Part shown: piece by piece, positions 8,514 to 18,083 of the stretch
Numbering within the stretch: the first letter of the stretch is position 1
Layout of the letters: each line of letters opens with the position of its first letter
Assembly (NCBI GenBank): GCA_003539625.1
Contig: DPOU01000024.1
Span: 1-64,000 of the forward strand
Direction of reading: 5' to 3'
Length of the DNA: 64,000 nt
DNA from: Acholeplasmatales bacterium
Lineage (GTDB): Bacteria; Bacillota_I; Bacilli_A; ML615J-28; CAG-313
The notes under the pieces: model-generated
Told to the model about the DNA's origin: nothing
Databases searched by the model: none
Seen by the model: only the letters and a program-made list of their open reading frames with translations
Program-made: the position numbers and the translations under genes

Positions 8514-11090
8514 ATGAAAGTTAAAAAGTTATTATCATTGATTTTTGTCGCTGTTATTGCTTTAGGACTTGCTTCTTGCGATAAGTGTAATAAAAACCCT
8601 AAACCTTCAACTGAGGCTCCAACTTACACTTATAAAGGATATACAAGTGGTTTAGGAAATAACTGGAATCCTCATACTTGGGAAACTAATGCTGACCAAG
8701 GCATTCTTTCTTACTTGTCAAAAGGATTTGTTGACCTTTCTATCAAAGATAGCAAAAAAGGTGAATACCAATGGGTATATGAAATGGCAACAGATGTAAA
8801 AGATGTTACTGCATCTCATCAATCTGATTTGACTAAATATGGTTCACAATTACCAGAAGGAAAAACTTTAGAAGAAGTTACTGATGGATATGTATATGAA
8901 ATAGTATTAAATCCAAAAGCAAAATGGGAAAATGGTATTGCCATCACTGCTGATGACTATATCTACTCTATGCAAATGTTATTAAATTCTAAGATGAAAA
9001 ACTATCGTGCTAACCTATACGTAAATGGTGAAAGTGCTTTAGCTGGTGCTCTTGGATATTATAATTCTGAATCTCCAATTTATACGGATTTACTAGAAAG
9101 AGTTCCTGGATACTTACAAGAAGATCCTACTGTTAACGCAGCTGGTCAACTAGTATTTAGTGAAGGTGGACAAGAATATGTTCTTTATACAAGTTTCGTA
9201 AATCCTGTTCTTTTCTTTGGTAGTGATACACTTAAAGATTTGTATGCTGCAGGCTATGCAAGCTTATTCTGTGTTCCATTTACAGGTGATGTTTCACAAT
9301 TTGGCGAAAATCTTCCAGAATGGCTAAAGAAAGTTGTAAGTGAAGAATCTGGTGAAGTTTCTTATCTTACAGATGTATACAAAAAATATAGTAGTCAAGC
9401 AAATGCATATGGATATATTCCTGTTACTGCAGAATTATTTGCAGACTTAAAGGCTGTTGCTGCAAATTGTGGTGATACTAATCCACTAGCTTGGAATGAA
9501 TTTATGTTATTCATTAGTGGAAAAGGTGAAAAAGTAGAATGGGATACAGTTGGTTTGTACAAAGTTGATGAATATACAATTCGTTATGTATTATCAACTT
9601 ATGAAGCTCGTGATTACTTCTTGACTTCATTAACAGATACATGGCTAGTTTATGGACCATATTATGAAAAAGGCTTTGATACAACTGGCGAATTATTAAC
9701 TACTAATTATGGTACTTCACTAGATACTACTATGTCATATGGCCCATACAGACTTTCTGTATTACAAGAAGGTAAACAAATTGTTTTCGTACAAAATGAA
9801 AATTGGTATGGTTATACTAAAAAAGAAGATGGAACTTTATATTCTGAAACTAATTTCTTAGTTGATGGCGAGCATGTACAACAATACATGACTACAAAAG
9901 TTGTTATTGACGTAATGTCAGATGAAGCAGCAAGACAAGCATTCTTGAGTGGTGCTCTTGATGAATGGGCTCCATCATCTTCAGAATTATCTGATTACAC
10001 ATTAAGCGAAAAACTTTATCGTGTTGATGAAACTTACACAATGAGTTTCTTCTTCAATACTGATCTTGAAGCTTTAAAGTCAATGGACAGCAGTAAAGGT
10101 AACAAAAACAGTGTTGTATTATCTAATGTTGATTTCCGTAAAGCATTTAGTTTAGCAATTGATAGAGCAAATTGGGTATTAGCTACAGCTGGTTATAAAC
10201 CAACTTATTCATTAATGAATGATTTATATTACTATAATATTTATGAAGATCCAACTTCAACATATCGTAGTACAGAACAAGCTATGCAAGCCATCGTAAA
10301 TCTATATGGTGTTGAATATGGTGAAGGTAAGACTTATAAGACATTAGAAGAAGCATATAAATCAATAACTGGTTTCAACATTTCTGAAGCAAAAGCATTA
10401 ATGGCTAGAGCTTGCGAACAACTTGTTGCTGATGGATTATATAAGAAAGGTGAAAATATCGTTATTAATGTTGCTTATGCAAAAGGTGCAATTCAATCAG
10501 ATGATAACAAACAAATTGCCTTAATGAATCAATATTTAAATAAAGCTCTTGAAGGAAGCGGCTTTGGACAAATTACTTTACAACCTGTTGGTAATTTAAG
10601 TAATAGATATGCTGCAGTTCCTGCTGGTGAATATGCTATCGGTTATGGTGCTTGGGGTGGTGCTGCATTCTATCCATTTAGAAACTTCCAAGTATACTTT
10701 GACACTGATCAATATGATGTAAATGAAATTGCATGTTGGAATCCAGCTACTGAAAAATTAACATTAACTGTTAATGGTGAAGAAGTAACAATGACTTACA
10801 AAGATTGGGGTAACTCAATGGTTGGTACTGGTAAATACGCATCTGCAGACTTCGAAACTAAATTAGCTATTACAGCTGCATTAGAAGAAGATTTCTTAGG
10901 TAAATACTACAGAATTCCTCTTGCTGCAACAACAACTTGTTCATTGCTTTCATACAAAGTAGCATACTACACTGAAGATTATAATATTATGTATGACTTT
11001 GGTGGATTCAGATTGTTAAAATATGAATTCAGTGATGCTGCTTGGGAAAGCTATGTAGCTAAACATGGCAATAATATAAGCTATAAATAA
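8514..11090 (+). CDS. oppA: Oligopeptide ABC transporter, substrate-binding lipoprotein OppA
   Basis: An 858-residue lipoprotein of the SBP_bac_5 family. The signal peptide ends in a lipobox with GLASC, so Cys22 is the predicted lipidated residue. The mature N-terminus begins the typical TSGLGNNWNPHTWE stretch, and NVDFRKAFSLAIDRANW is the family's conserved helix. It captures peptides at the cell surface for the OppBC channel. Usual OppA length is about 540-600 residues, so this one carries roughly 250 extra residues spread through the domains. AAAGGAG precedes the ATG. A hairpin follows it before oppB and may make oppA more abundant than the membrane subunits. Confidence 0.9.
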   Translation: MKVKKLLSLIFVAVIALGLASCDKCNKNPKPSTEAPTYTYKGYTSGLGNNWNPHTWETNADQGILSYLSKGFVDLSIKDSKKGEYQWVYEMATDVKDVTASHQSDLTKYGSQLPEGKTLEEVTDGYVYEIVLNPKAKWENGIAITADDYIYSMQMLLNSKMKNYRANLYVNGESALAGALGYYNSESPIYTDLLERVPGYLQEDPTVNAAGQLVFSEGGQEYVLYTSFVNPVLFFGSDTLKDLYAAGYASLFCVPFTGDVSQFGENLPEWLKKVVSEESGEVSYLTDVYKKYSSQANAYGYIPVTAELFADLKAVAANCGDTNPLAWNEFMLFISGKGEKVEWDTVGLYKVDEYTIRYVLSTYEARDYFLTSLTDTWLVYGPYYEKGFDTTGELLTTNYGTSLDTTMSYGPYRLSVLQEGKQIVFVQNENWYGYTKKEDGTLYSETNFLVDGEHVQQYMTTKVVIDVMSDEAARQAFLSGALDEWAPSSSELSDYTLSEKLYRVDETYTMSFFFNTDLEALKSMDSSKGNKNSVVLSNVDFRKAFSLAIDRANWVLATAGYKPTYSLMNDLYYYNIYEDPTSTYRSTEQAMQAIVNLYGVEYGEGKTYKTLEEAYKSITGFNISEAKALMARACEQLVADGLYKKGENIVINVAYAKGAIQSDDNKQIALMNQYLNKALEGSGFGQITLQPVGNLSNRYAAVPAGEYAIGYGAWGGAAFYPFRNFQVYFDTDQYDVNEIACWNPATEKLTLTVNGEEVTMTYKDWGNSMVGTGKYASADFETKLAITAALEEDFLGKYYRIPLAATTTCSLLSYKVAYYTEDYNIMYDFGGFRLLKYEFSDAAWESYVAKHGNNISYK

Positions 11091-11100
11091 TCAATTTTGG

Positions 11101-11140
11101 CAATGCATGAAGGCTTGTATGCCTTCTTGCATTGTTTTTA
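11101..11140 (+). terminator. Intra-operon hairpin between oppA and oppB
   Basis: CAATGCA and GAAGGC pair with GCCTTC and TGCATTG around a short loop, followed by T5. It lies only 25 bases before oppB with no new promoter in between, so it probably works as a partial terminator or an mRNA 3'-end stabiliser that raises oppA over oppBCDF. Confidence 0.7.
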
Positions 11141-11164
11141 ATGAGAAAATGAAAGGAAGATAAA

Positions 11165-12127
11165 ATGCTAAAATATGTTTTAAAAAGAATAGTATTAATG
11201 CTTTTTACATTTTTTGTAATTACAACAATTTGTTTCCTACTAATAAAAATGTTACCTCAAGAAATGCCAACTGATAAAAATTTATCAGCGCAAATACAAG
11301 CAAGATGGGAAGCGTTAGGGTACAATAAACCTTTGTTAGTACAATATGGTATATATCTTAAGAATATTATTACTAAATGGGACTTTGGTACATCATGGTA
11401 TCTAGAAAGAATGAAGCCAGTTACTGAAGTTATGGGTAAACGATTATTACCGACAGTTTTAGTAAATTTTTATTCTTTAATCATTTCTATTCCTCTTGGA
11501 ATACTGTTGGGAATTATTGCCGCAATTAGAAAGAATAGATGGGAAGACCAAGTAATAAGCGTTTTGATTATCTTATTTGTTTCAGTTCCTAGTTATGTTT
11601 ACGCTTTTATCGTGCAATATCTATTTTATTCAAAATGGCACATTGTAGACAAACCAACAATACTGGCATTAGATGATGCTGGAGGGTCGTATTTAACTTG
11701 GGCTATGTTTAAAAGTATGATTCCTGCGATTGTATCATTGTCATTTGGTGAAATTGCAGGTTTATGTCGTTTTACAAGAGCAGAATTAACTGAAACATTA
11801 ACATCAGATTATATGTTGCTTGCAAGAACAAAAGGTTTAACAAAAGGACAAGCAACAGTAAGACATGCATTGAAAAATGCAATGGTACCAATTTTACCGA
11901 TGATTATCTCAAGTTTCATAGGTATTCTTGGTGGCTCTATGATTATTGAGCAAATTTTCGCAATTCCTGGTGTAGGCGAACTATATATAAAATCAATTCA
12001 ACAATTAGATTATGATGTATTTATGCTAGATAGTATTTTCTACACATTTGTAGGATTGTTGGCAGGAATTGTCGTTGATATAAGTTATGGATTTATAGAT
12101 CCAAGAATTAGAATGGGAGAGCGATAA
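11165..12127 (+). CDS. oppB: Oligopeptide ABC transporter permease OppB
   Basis: A 320-residue inner-membrane permease with six hydrophobic segments. The first is at residues 10-30, and it is followed by an outside loop with the typical LGYNKPLLVQYGIYLKN. The EAA-type coupling loop SDYMLLARTKGLTKGQATVRHAL contacts the ATPases. Length is normal for the family, unlike the other opp genes here. It pairs with OppC to form the channel. The ribosome binding site GAAAGGAAG precedes the ATG, and oppC starts two bases after the stop. Confidence 0.95.
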   Translation: MLKYVLKRIVLMLFTFFVITTICFLLIKMLPQEMPTDKNLSAQIQARWEALGYNKPLLVQYGIYLKNIITKWDFGTSWYLERMKPVTEVMGKRLLPTVLVNFYSLIISIPLGILLGIIAAIRKNRWEDQVISVLIILFVSVPSYVYAFIVQYLFYSKWHIVDKPTILALDDAGGSYLTWAMFKSMIPAIVSLSFGEIAGLCRFTRAELTETLTSDYMLLARTKGLTKGQATVRHALKNAMVPILPMIISSFIGILGGSMIIEQIFAIPGVGELYIKSIQQLDYDVFMLDSIFYTFVGLLAGIVVDISYGFIDPRIRMGER

Positions 12128-12128
12128 T

Positions 12129-13745
12129 ATGGAAAATAATAACAATAAATATATCGATATTCCAAAAGAAAAATTTGAATTTGTTAATACAAATGAAAAA
12201 CTAACAGATAAAAAATTTGATACAAAGCCTATTAGTTACTTTAAAGATGCATTAATCCGTTTTAGAAAGAATAAAGCTTCTGTTGTTGCAACAATAATCA
12301 TTATTTTAATAGTGTTGTTTGCTTTCATTGTACCTATATGTACTAGTACTGAAAAAGCAAAATTAATGGATGCAAATTATCGACAAAAGGGGCCAAGAAT
12401 TGCGTGGTTAAAAAATAGCATAGGCCTTGCAGATGGAGGCTCTACAACAGATCTTACTAAACAACAATTAATTTTTGAACTTGCAAAAGGTATAGGTGCT
12501 GCATTTGAAGAGGATAAAGAAGTAAACTTAATAAAAGATACTCTTGACAATTACTATCAACCTGTTATCAAAATAAAAAATGTTAAAATGGTATCACAAG
12601 GCAGAAAACAAGTACCTAGCTATGATACAAGATATGATAAGTATTTGAGCGTCGGATTTATTTATCAAGATGTTGAACAATCAGAATATCAAAAAATACT
12701 AGAATGGGAAAAAACAACTGGCAAAAAAGTTCTCTATCCACTTATAGAAGAAAATGAATATTATTTTGGTAATAATGATGATCGTGGTGCAGCAAATTAT
12801 TGGTATAAGACAACAGGAAAAGCAATACCTGTTTCAACTAAATCAGGTGAAGTTGTGAAACTAGTAGATGATAGTAAAAACACAATAGATGATATTTACA
12901 ACATACAATTAGAAGAAAACTATTCGCGTGATGCTGATGGTAATTATAAATATTACAAAAATAATGGTGGTGGAAACGATGAGACATCATTATATAGAGT
13001 TAGAATTTTATACTATAATTATTATCAATATTTGAATGGATTTGAACCTAACTATATTATGGGAACAGATTCACAAGGTTATGATTTAGCATATAGACTT
13101 GCTAGTGGTATTAAATTAAGTTTATTACTTGCAGTATGTGTATCAGTAATTAACTTTGTAATTGGCGCAATTTATGGCGCTGTTGAAGGTTATTATGGTG
13201 GTGCTGTAGATATCGTATTAGAAAGAGTTTCAGATATTTTATCAGGTGTACCATTTATTATTGTTGCTACTTTATTCCAAATGCATTTAGCAAGGAAAGT
13301 TGGAACAATACCGTGTTTAATATTCGCGTTTGTAGTAACCGGCTGGATTGGAACTGCGTCTAGAGTACGTACTCAATTTTATCGATTCAAGAATCAAGAA
13401 TATGTAATGGCCGCAAGAACATTAGGGGCTAGTGATAGAAGAATTATTTGGAAACATATTTTCCCTAACACACTTGGAACAATTATAACATCATCTGCTT
13501 TAGTAATACCTAGTGTTATCTTCAGTGAAAGTATGTTAAGTTTCTTAGGTATTGTTAATTTAGGTGGTTCAAAAGCAACAAGTTTAGGAACATTATTGTC
13601 TGATGCAAGTGGCATATGGACACAATTTCCACACTTGATGATTTTCCCTGCAATTATAATATCATTGCTAATGATTTGTTTTAACTTATTTGGTAATGGA
13701 TTAAGAGATGCGTTTAATCCAACGTTAAGAGGAGTGGAGGAATAA
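12129..13745 (+). CDS. oppC: Oligopeptide ABC transporter permease OppC with large extracellular insertion
   Basis: A 538-residue permease. Residues 1-50 are cytosolic, and a membrane segment follows at about 52-73. Next comes an unusually long hydrophilic region of about 240 residues, before the conserved MGTDSQGYDLAYRLASG block and the five-helix permease domain. The coupling loop reads MAARTLGASDRRIIWKHIFPN. Standard OppC proteins are about 300 residues and have only a short loop here, so the insertion would lie outside the membrane next to OppA. It could dock the enlarged OppA; that is inference. It forms an operon with oppB (1-base gap) and oppD. Confidence 0.92.
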   Translation: MENNNNKYIDIPKEKFEFVNTNEKLTDKKFDTKPISYFKDALIRFRKNKASVVATIIIILIVLFAFIVPICTSTEKAKLMDANYRQKGPRIAWLKNSIGLADGGSTTDLTKQQLIFELAKGIGAAFEEDKEVNLIKDTLDNYYQPVIKIKNVKMVSQGRKQVPSYDTRYDKYLSVGFIYQDVEQSEYQKILEWEKTTGKKVLYPLIEENEYYFGNNDDRGAANYWYKTTGKAIPVSTKSGEVVKLVDDSKNTIDDIYNIQLEENYSRDADGNYKYYKNNGGGNDETSLYRVRILYYNYYQYLNGFEPNYIMGTDSQGYDLAYRLASGIKLSLLLAVCVSVINFVIGAIYGAVEGYYGGAVDIVLERVSDILSGVPFIIVATLFQMHLARKVGTIPCLIFAFVVTGWIGTASRVRTQFYRFKNQEYVMAARTLGASDRRIIWKHIFPNTLGTIITSSALVIPSVIFSESMLSFLGIVNLGGSKATSLGTLLSDASGIWTQFPHLMIFPAIIISLLMICFNLFGNGLRDAFNPTLRGVEE

Positions 13746-13748
13746 AGA

Positions 13749-15914
13749 ATGTCTGATAATATTTTAGAAGTAAAAAAATTAAAAATATCTTTTAGAACTA
13801 ATAATGGCACAGTAAAAGCCGTTAGAGACATTTCTTTTGACCTAAAAAGAGGAGAGACTCTAGCAATTGTTGGTGAAAGTGGTTCAGGTAAATCGGTAAC
13901 TTCTAAAGCAATTTTAGGAATTTTGGCTGGTAACTCAATTATTGATGGTGGCGAAATTCTTTATGATGGTAAAGATTTACTAAAAATAAGTGAAGATGAA
14001 ATGTACAAAATACGTGGTGATAAAATCTCAATGATTTTCCAAGATCCACTATCTAGTTTAAACCCAATCGTAAGAATTGGTAAACAAATTACAGAAGCAA
14101 TGTTGCTAAAAAACAAAGCTTCTAGAAAAATATCAAGAAAAGAATTTAACAAAATGCTTGCTATTCTTCAAAATATGATGATTGAAGCAACTGGAAACAA
14201 TGAAGAAGAAGCAACAAAAATTAAAGTGATGACAAAGCAATTTGATGATTTCAATATAGAAGCATTAAAATTAGAAAATAGTTACAATGTTTCTGAATCA
14301 ATTGCTGAAGAGTTAATAGCTTCAATAAAAGATTTTAAATTCTTATATGAGAAAAAGCAAAAAGTTGATCCTTTTTCATATGCACCTTATTATCGCAAAA
14401 AATTAAAAGCTATTAATGATCAATTTATACTTCACGATGTGAAAGATAAAGTTCAAGATTTTATTAACTATTTTAGCAATGAAATTAAGACTACATCTTT
14501 AGAAACATTAATTGCAAAATATGATGAACTTGAGGCTTTATTAAATACCATAGTTGCAAAAGAAAAACCAAATTTCTTTAGAATTGGTTATTATCTATAT
14601 GTAAACAAAGAAGCATTACCAGAACTATTAAATATGGATGTTGCTAAAATGAATGAAATGGCACTAGAGTATTTAAATAATAACTTTATGAATCAATTTA
14701 TTGATTATGAACAAAGAGCACTAAAGTTATCACATGAAAGAGCTATTGAAGGTAAGAAAAGAGTAATAGTTAAAAATAAAGAATTAAGAGAATATTTTGC
14801 AAAAGGCGAATTTACTAAAAAAGAAGCAATGGAACATATTAAAGAAATGCGAGAAATTTTAAATAGTTCAATTGATCACTTAGAACCTATTAAAGATAGT
14901 ATTGCATATACCTTCATAAAAACATTAAGTTATAATGTAAAAAGCTATTTTGCAAACGTAATATCAAACGAAAAAGAAGAAAAAAGATTTGCAAAACAAT
15001 CAGCAAAACACGATGCATTAGTTGCAAAAGGTAAGAATGTTGATTGGAAAGTTGTACCTAAAAAGATTATTGACTTAAATGAGCAAATTGAAAACTTACT
15101 TGCGATAATTGATCGTTTGGATGAAAAATATCAAGAAGATATTGCAACTTCATCAAATATTGATTTCTTTGCGAAGAGTATCGATTTAATTGATTACTTT
15201 AAAGCAAAAGCATCACAAGTAGTTTATAAAGTAACAAAAGCAATGGCAAAGGAAAAAGCCATCAAATTGATGGAAGAAGTAGGTATTCCTGAAGCACGTA
15301 TTAGATATCGTCAATATCCATTTGAATTCTCGGGTGGAATGAGACAAAGAATTGTTATAGCAATTGCTTTATCTGCAAACCCTGATATTTTGATATGTGA
15401 TGAACCTACAACAGCTTTAGACGTTACTATTCAATCACAAATTCTTGAATTAATTAATAATTTGAAAAAAGAAAGAAATTTATCAGTAATTTTCATTACG
15501 CATGATTTGGGTGTTGTTGCGAATATGGCTGATAGGATTGCGGTAATGTATGCAGGAAAAATTGTAGAATATGGAACAAGTGAAGAAATATTCTATGCCC
15601 CTGCTCACCCATATACGTGGGCTCTATTAAGTAGTATGCCAGACTTAGACACCAAAGAAAAGTTAGAGGCTATCCCTGGTACTCCGCCTAACATGATATA
15701 TCCACCAGTTGGAGATGCATTTGCGATACGTAACAAATATGCCCTAAAAATTGATTTTGAAGAACAACCACCGCTATTTAAAATTACTGATACCCATTAT
15801 GCGGCTACTTGGTTATTGCATCCAAATGCACCAAAGGTAGAGATGCCAAAAATTATTGTAGACCGTATCGAAAGAATGAAGAAGGCAGGAGGAGATAATA
15901 ATGAACAACACTAA
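13749..15914 (+). CDS. oppD: Oligopeptide ABC transporter ATPase OppD with a ~370-residue insertion
   Basis: A 721-residue ATPase. Walker A GESGSGKS is at 42-49, the Q-loop FQDP at 97-100, the signature FSGGMRQR near 528, Walker B LICDEPTTALDV and the switch histidine in ITHDLGV. The C-terminal oligopeptide/dipeptide extension with HPYTWALLSSMPD is present. Normal OppD proteins are about 340 residues, with some 60 residues between Q-loop and signature; here about 430 lie between them. The insertion is charged and alpha-helical in composition and sits in the helical subdomain. All catalytic motifs are intact, so the ATPase is probably active. It overlaps oppF by 14 bases. Confidence 0.93.
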   Translation: MSDNILEVKKLKISFRTNNGTVKAVRDISFDLKRGETLAIVGESGSGKSVTSKAILGILAGNSIIDGGEILYDGKDLLKISEDEMYKIRGDKISMIFQDPLSSLNPIVRIGKQITEAMLLKNKASRKISRKEFNKMLAILQNMMIEATGNNEEEATKIKVMTKQFDDFNIEALKLENSYNVSESIAEELIASIKDFKFLYEKKQKVDPFSYAPYYRKKLKAINDQFILHDVKDKVQDFINYFSNEIKTTSLETLIAKYDELEALLNTIVAKEKPNFFRIGYYLYVNKEALPELLNMDVAKMNEMALEYLNNNFMNQFIDYEQRALKLSHERAIEGKKRVIVKNKELREYFAKGEFTKKEAMEHIKEMREILNSSIDHLEPIKDSIAYTFIKTLSYNVKSYFANVISNEKEEKRFAKQSAKHDALVAKGKNVDWKVVPKKIIDLNEQIENLLAIIDRLDEKYQEDIATSSNIDFFAKSIDLIDYFKAKASQVVYKVTKAMAKEKAIKLMEEVGIPEARIRYRQYPFEFSGGMRQRIVIAIALSANPDILICDEPTTALDVTIQSQILELINNLKKERNLSVIFITHDLGVVANMADRIAVMYAGKIVEYGTSEEIFYAPAHPYTWALLSSMPDLDTKEKLEAIPGTPPNMIYPPVGDAFAIRNKYALKIDFEEQPPLFKITDTHYAATWLLHPNAPKVEMPKIIVDRIERMKKAGGDNNEQH

Positions 15915-17160
15915 CGAAAATCGTGAAGTTTTATTAAAAGTAGATCATCTTTGCCAATATTTCAAAATGGGGAATAAGGAATTAAAAGCAGTTGATGATG
16001 TATCATTTGAAATATATCGTGGAGAAGTATTTGGGTTAGTAGGTGAATCTGGTTGTGGTAAAACGACAACAGGAAGATCAATCATCAAATTATATGATAT
16101 TACTTCTGGAGACATTTATTTCAAAGGTCAACGTATCGGTGCAGGTACACGTTCATACAAGATGGCTATCAAGAAGGCTAAATTAGATTGCAAAGAAAAA
16201 ATTAAAGCCGAAGTCGAAAAAGGTTTAAGTAGCGAAGAACTGCAAGTACTTAAAAGTCAATATAAAAGTGAACGCAATGCAATTATTAGTGAAAATGAAA
16301 AACTAATTAAAAGTAGTATATATGATCAAAAATATTGCAATAAAGAATATTCTGATAAATTAGTAGCAGAAGTTGAAGAAAAATATCAAGAAATATTTGC
16401 TAAACTTGAAAAAGGATCTAAAGAGTATGAAGATGCTTGTAAAAAATATAAAGATGAATTAAGAACTGCTAAGAAAAGCAAATTAATAACACAAATTCAA
16501 ATGATTTTCCAAGATCCAATAGCATCTTTAAATCCACGTATGACAGTTCAAGAAATAATTTCTGAAGGTCTTGTAATAAAGGGCATTAAAGATAAAGAAT
16601 ATATACAACAAAGAGTATATGAAATATTAGAATTAGTTGGACTTGTAAAAGAACACGCTACTAGATACCCACATGAATTCTCAGGTGGTCAACGTCAAAG
16701 AATAGGTATTGCACGTTCAGTTATTATGAATCCTGATATGATAATTGCGGATGAACCAATTTCTGCTCTTGACGTATCAATTCAAGCCCAAGTAATAAAT
16801 CTACTTAACGAATTGCGCGATAAATTAGGACTAACAATTTTATTTATAGCTCACGATTTGTCGGTTGTAAAATACTTCTCTGATCGTATTGGGGTAATGT
16901 ATTATGGGAAATTAGTAGAACTTGCCAATTCAGAAGAGTTATTTGATCATCCAGTTCATCCATATACTCGTTCGCTTCTTTCCGCAATCCCACTACCTGA
17001 CCCAGTTTACGAAAAGAAAAGAGTCAGAATTACTTATAATCCTTTAGTTGAACATGACTATTCGGTTGATAAACCATCTTTACGTGAGATTGCTCCAGGT
17101 CATTTTGTTTATTGCAATAATGCCGAAGAAGAAAAATATAAGGCGGAATTTTTCAATTGA
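15901..17160 (+). CDS. oppF: Oligopeptide ABC transporter ATPase OppF with a ~120-residue insertion
   Basis: A 419-residue ATPase. Walker A GESGCGKTT is near residue 48, the Q-loop FQDP near 203, the signature FSGGQRQR near 260, Walker B MIIADEPISALDV and the switch His in IAHDLSV, plus the HPYTRSLLSAIPLPDP C-terminal block. OppF is normally about 310-330 residues. Here a lysine- and glutamate-rich helical insertion of about 120 residues lies between Walker A and the Q-loop, at a different place from the OppD insertion. AGGAGG precedes the start inside the end of oppD. It forms the ATPase heterodimer with OppD. Confidence 0.93.
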   Translation: MNNTNENREVLLKVDHLCQYFKMGNKELKAVDDVSFEIYRGEVFGLVGESGCGKTTTGRSIIKLYDITSGDIYFKGQRIGAGTRSYKMAIKKAKLDCKEKIKAEVEKGLSSEELQVLKSQYKSERNAIISENEKLIKSSIYDQKYCNKEYSDKLVAEVEEKYQEIFAKLEKGSKEYEDACKKYKDELRTAKKSKLITQIQMIFQDPIASLNPRMTVQEIISEGLVIKGIKDKEYIQQRVYEILELVGLVKEHATRYPHEFSGGQRQRIGIARSVIMNPDMIIADEPISALDVSIQAQVINLLNELRDKLGLTILFIAHDLSVVKYFSDRIGVMYYGKLVELANSEELFDHPVHPYTRSLLSAIPLPDPVYEKKRVRITYNPLVEHDYSVDKPSLREIAPGHFVYCNNAEEEKYKAEFFN

Positions 17161-17558
17161 AAAAAGAAACTGTAAAAATCATAATTAAGTATGCGATAGC
17201 TTCTATAATTGCTGTTTGCTTTGTTTTACTTAACTTAAGTTTAAGAGACTTCTTTAAAGAAACTGAACTAAAAGAAAAATATCGCATGCTTGCAGACTCT
17301 TTCACAATACCAGGTCTTATTTATGTTTTGTTGGGATTATTAATAATGCTAACAAACAAGGGGTCACTAGATGCGCTTGGATATATGGTAAAAAGAGCGG
17401 TTAAAATGCTTGTACCAATGTCAAAAAAAGATAATATGACATATGCTGAGTATAAAGAAACTAAAAAGGGAATACATGGTTATGGTTTTCTCTTCTATAT
17501 AGGAGCAGTTGTTACGGCTGTTGGTATTGTTTTTACAATATTATTCTATCAAGTGTAA
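17157..17558 (+). CDS. DUF3899 membrane protein at the end of the opp operon
   Basis: A 133-residue protein with three hydrophobic segments (about residues 8-26, 47-65 and 108-130) and the DUF3899 block SFTIPGLIYVLLGLLIMLTN followed by KGSLDALGY. It starts with TTG, overlapping the oppF stop in a TTGA arrangement, with an AGGCGGA-like ribosome binding site. Close coupling to oppF suggests a link to the transporter, but the family's function is unknown. Confidence 0.72.
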   Translation: MKKETVKIIIKYAIASIIAVCFVLLNLSLRDFFKETELKEKYRMLADSFTIPGLIYVLLGLLIMLTNKGSLDALGYMVKRAVKMLVPMSKKDNMTYAEYKETKKGIHGYGFLFYIGAVVTAVGIVFTILFYQV

Positions 17559-17588
17559 AAAAAATCCAATAAACTTTAAAAAAGGGTA

Positions 17589-17617
17589 TTGAAAAAAGGG
17601 AAAAAATGTGTTATAAT
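17589..17617 (+). promoter_or_regulatory. Sigma-A promoter of the spx-like gene
   Basis: TTGAAA and TATAAT are separated by 17 bases. The promoter lies inside the longest possible reading frame, which shows that the real start of the gene is downstream (17637). Confidence 0.85.
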
Positions 17618-17636
17618 ATATCAAGAGGTGACGATA

Positions 17637-18056
17637 GTGATACAAATTTATACTACTCCAAGTTGTGCATCATGTAGAAAAGCAAAGAAATGGTTTGATC
17701 AATACAAAATACCATATTCAGAAAAGAATATTTTTAGCATTAAACTTAGCAAAGAAGATATCTTTAGAATGCTTGCCAATAGTGAAAATGGCTTTGATGA
17801 TATCATATCAACAAGATCTAAAGTCTTCAAAGAAAAGAAATTGGACCCTGATAATATGAGTGTCCAAGAACTTATCGAATTCATTATCGACTATCCTAGT
17901 GTATTAAAAAGACCAATAATCATTAATGAAAATGAATTACAGGTCGGTTATAATAATGAAGATATCACTATTTTCCTACCAAAAGAACTTCGTAACTTAG
18001 ATAGTTTTAGTGATTTTGATGCTGAGCCTATCAATGTGAAATACTCTAAAAAATAA
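17637..18056 (+). CDS. spx: Spx/ArsC-family thioredoxin-fold regulator
   Basis: A 139-residue protein with the N-terminal redox motif CASC in TPSCASCRKAKKWFD, and the later RPIIINENELQVGYN block with the conserved RP pair of Spx. Spx binds the RNA polymerase alpha C-terminal domain and reprogrammes transcription under disulfide stress. The GTG start at 17637 follows AGAGGTGA by five bases and lies 20 bases after the promoter. The protein is slightly longer than B. subtilis Spx (131 residues). Its location after the opp operon matches the Bacillus arrangement. An Spx paralogue such as MgsR cannot be excluded. Confidence 0.85.
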   Translation: MIQIYTTPSCASCRKAKKWFDQYKIPYSEKNIFSIKLSKEDIFRMLANSENGFDDIISTRSKVFKEKKLDPDNMSVQELIEFIIDYPSVLKRPIIINENELQVGYNNEDITIFLPKELRNLDSFSDFDAEPINVKYSKK

Positions 18057-18057
18057 A

Positions 18058-18083
18058 AGAAGCAGCATTTTTTTGCTGCTTCT
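18058..18083. terminator. Bidirectional terminator between spx-like and CYTH genes
   Basis: AGAAGCAGCA pairs with TGCTGCTTCT around a T6 loop. An A-run lies on the left and a T-run on the right, so it serves both convergent genes. Confidence 0.85.

Noticed and set aside
8464..8517. A 17-codon upstream frame whose stop overlaps the oppA start
   Set aside because: Its nearest ribosome binding site is too far away (about 18 bases), and such short frames are common in AT-rich leaders.
17589..17636. Longer N-terminus for the Spx-like protein
   Set aside because: The promoter lies inside this stretch, so it cannot be translated from that transcript.
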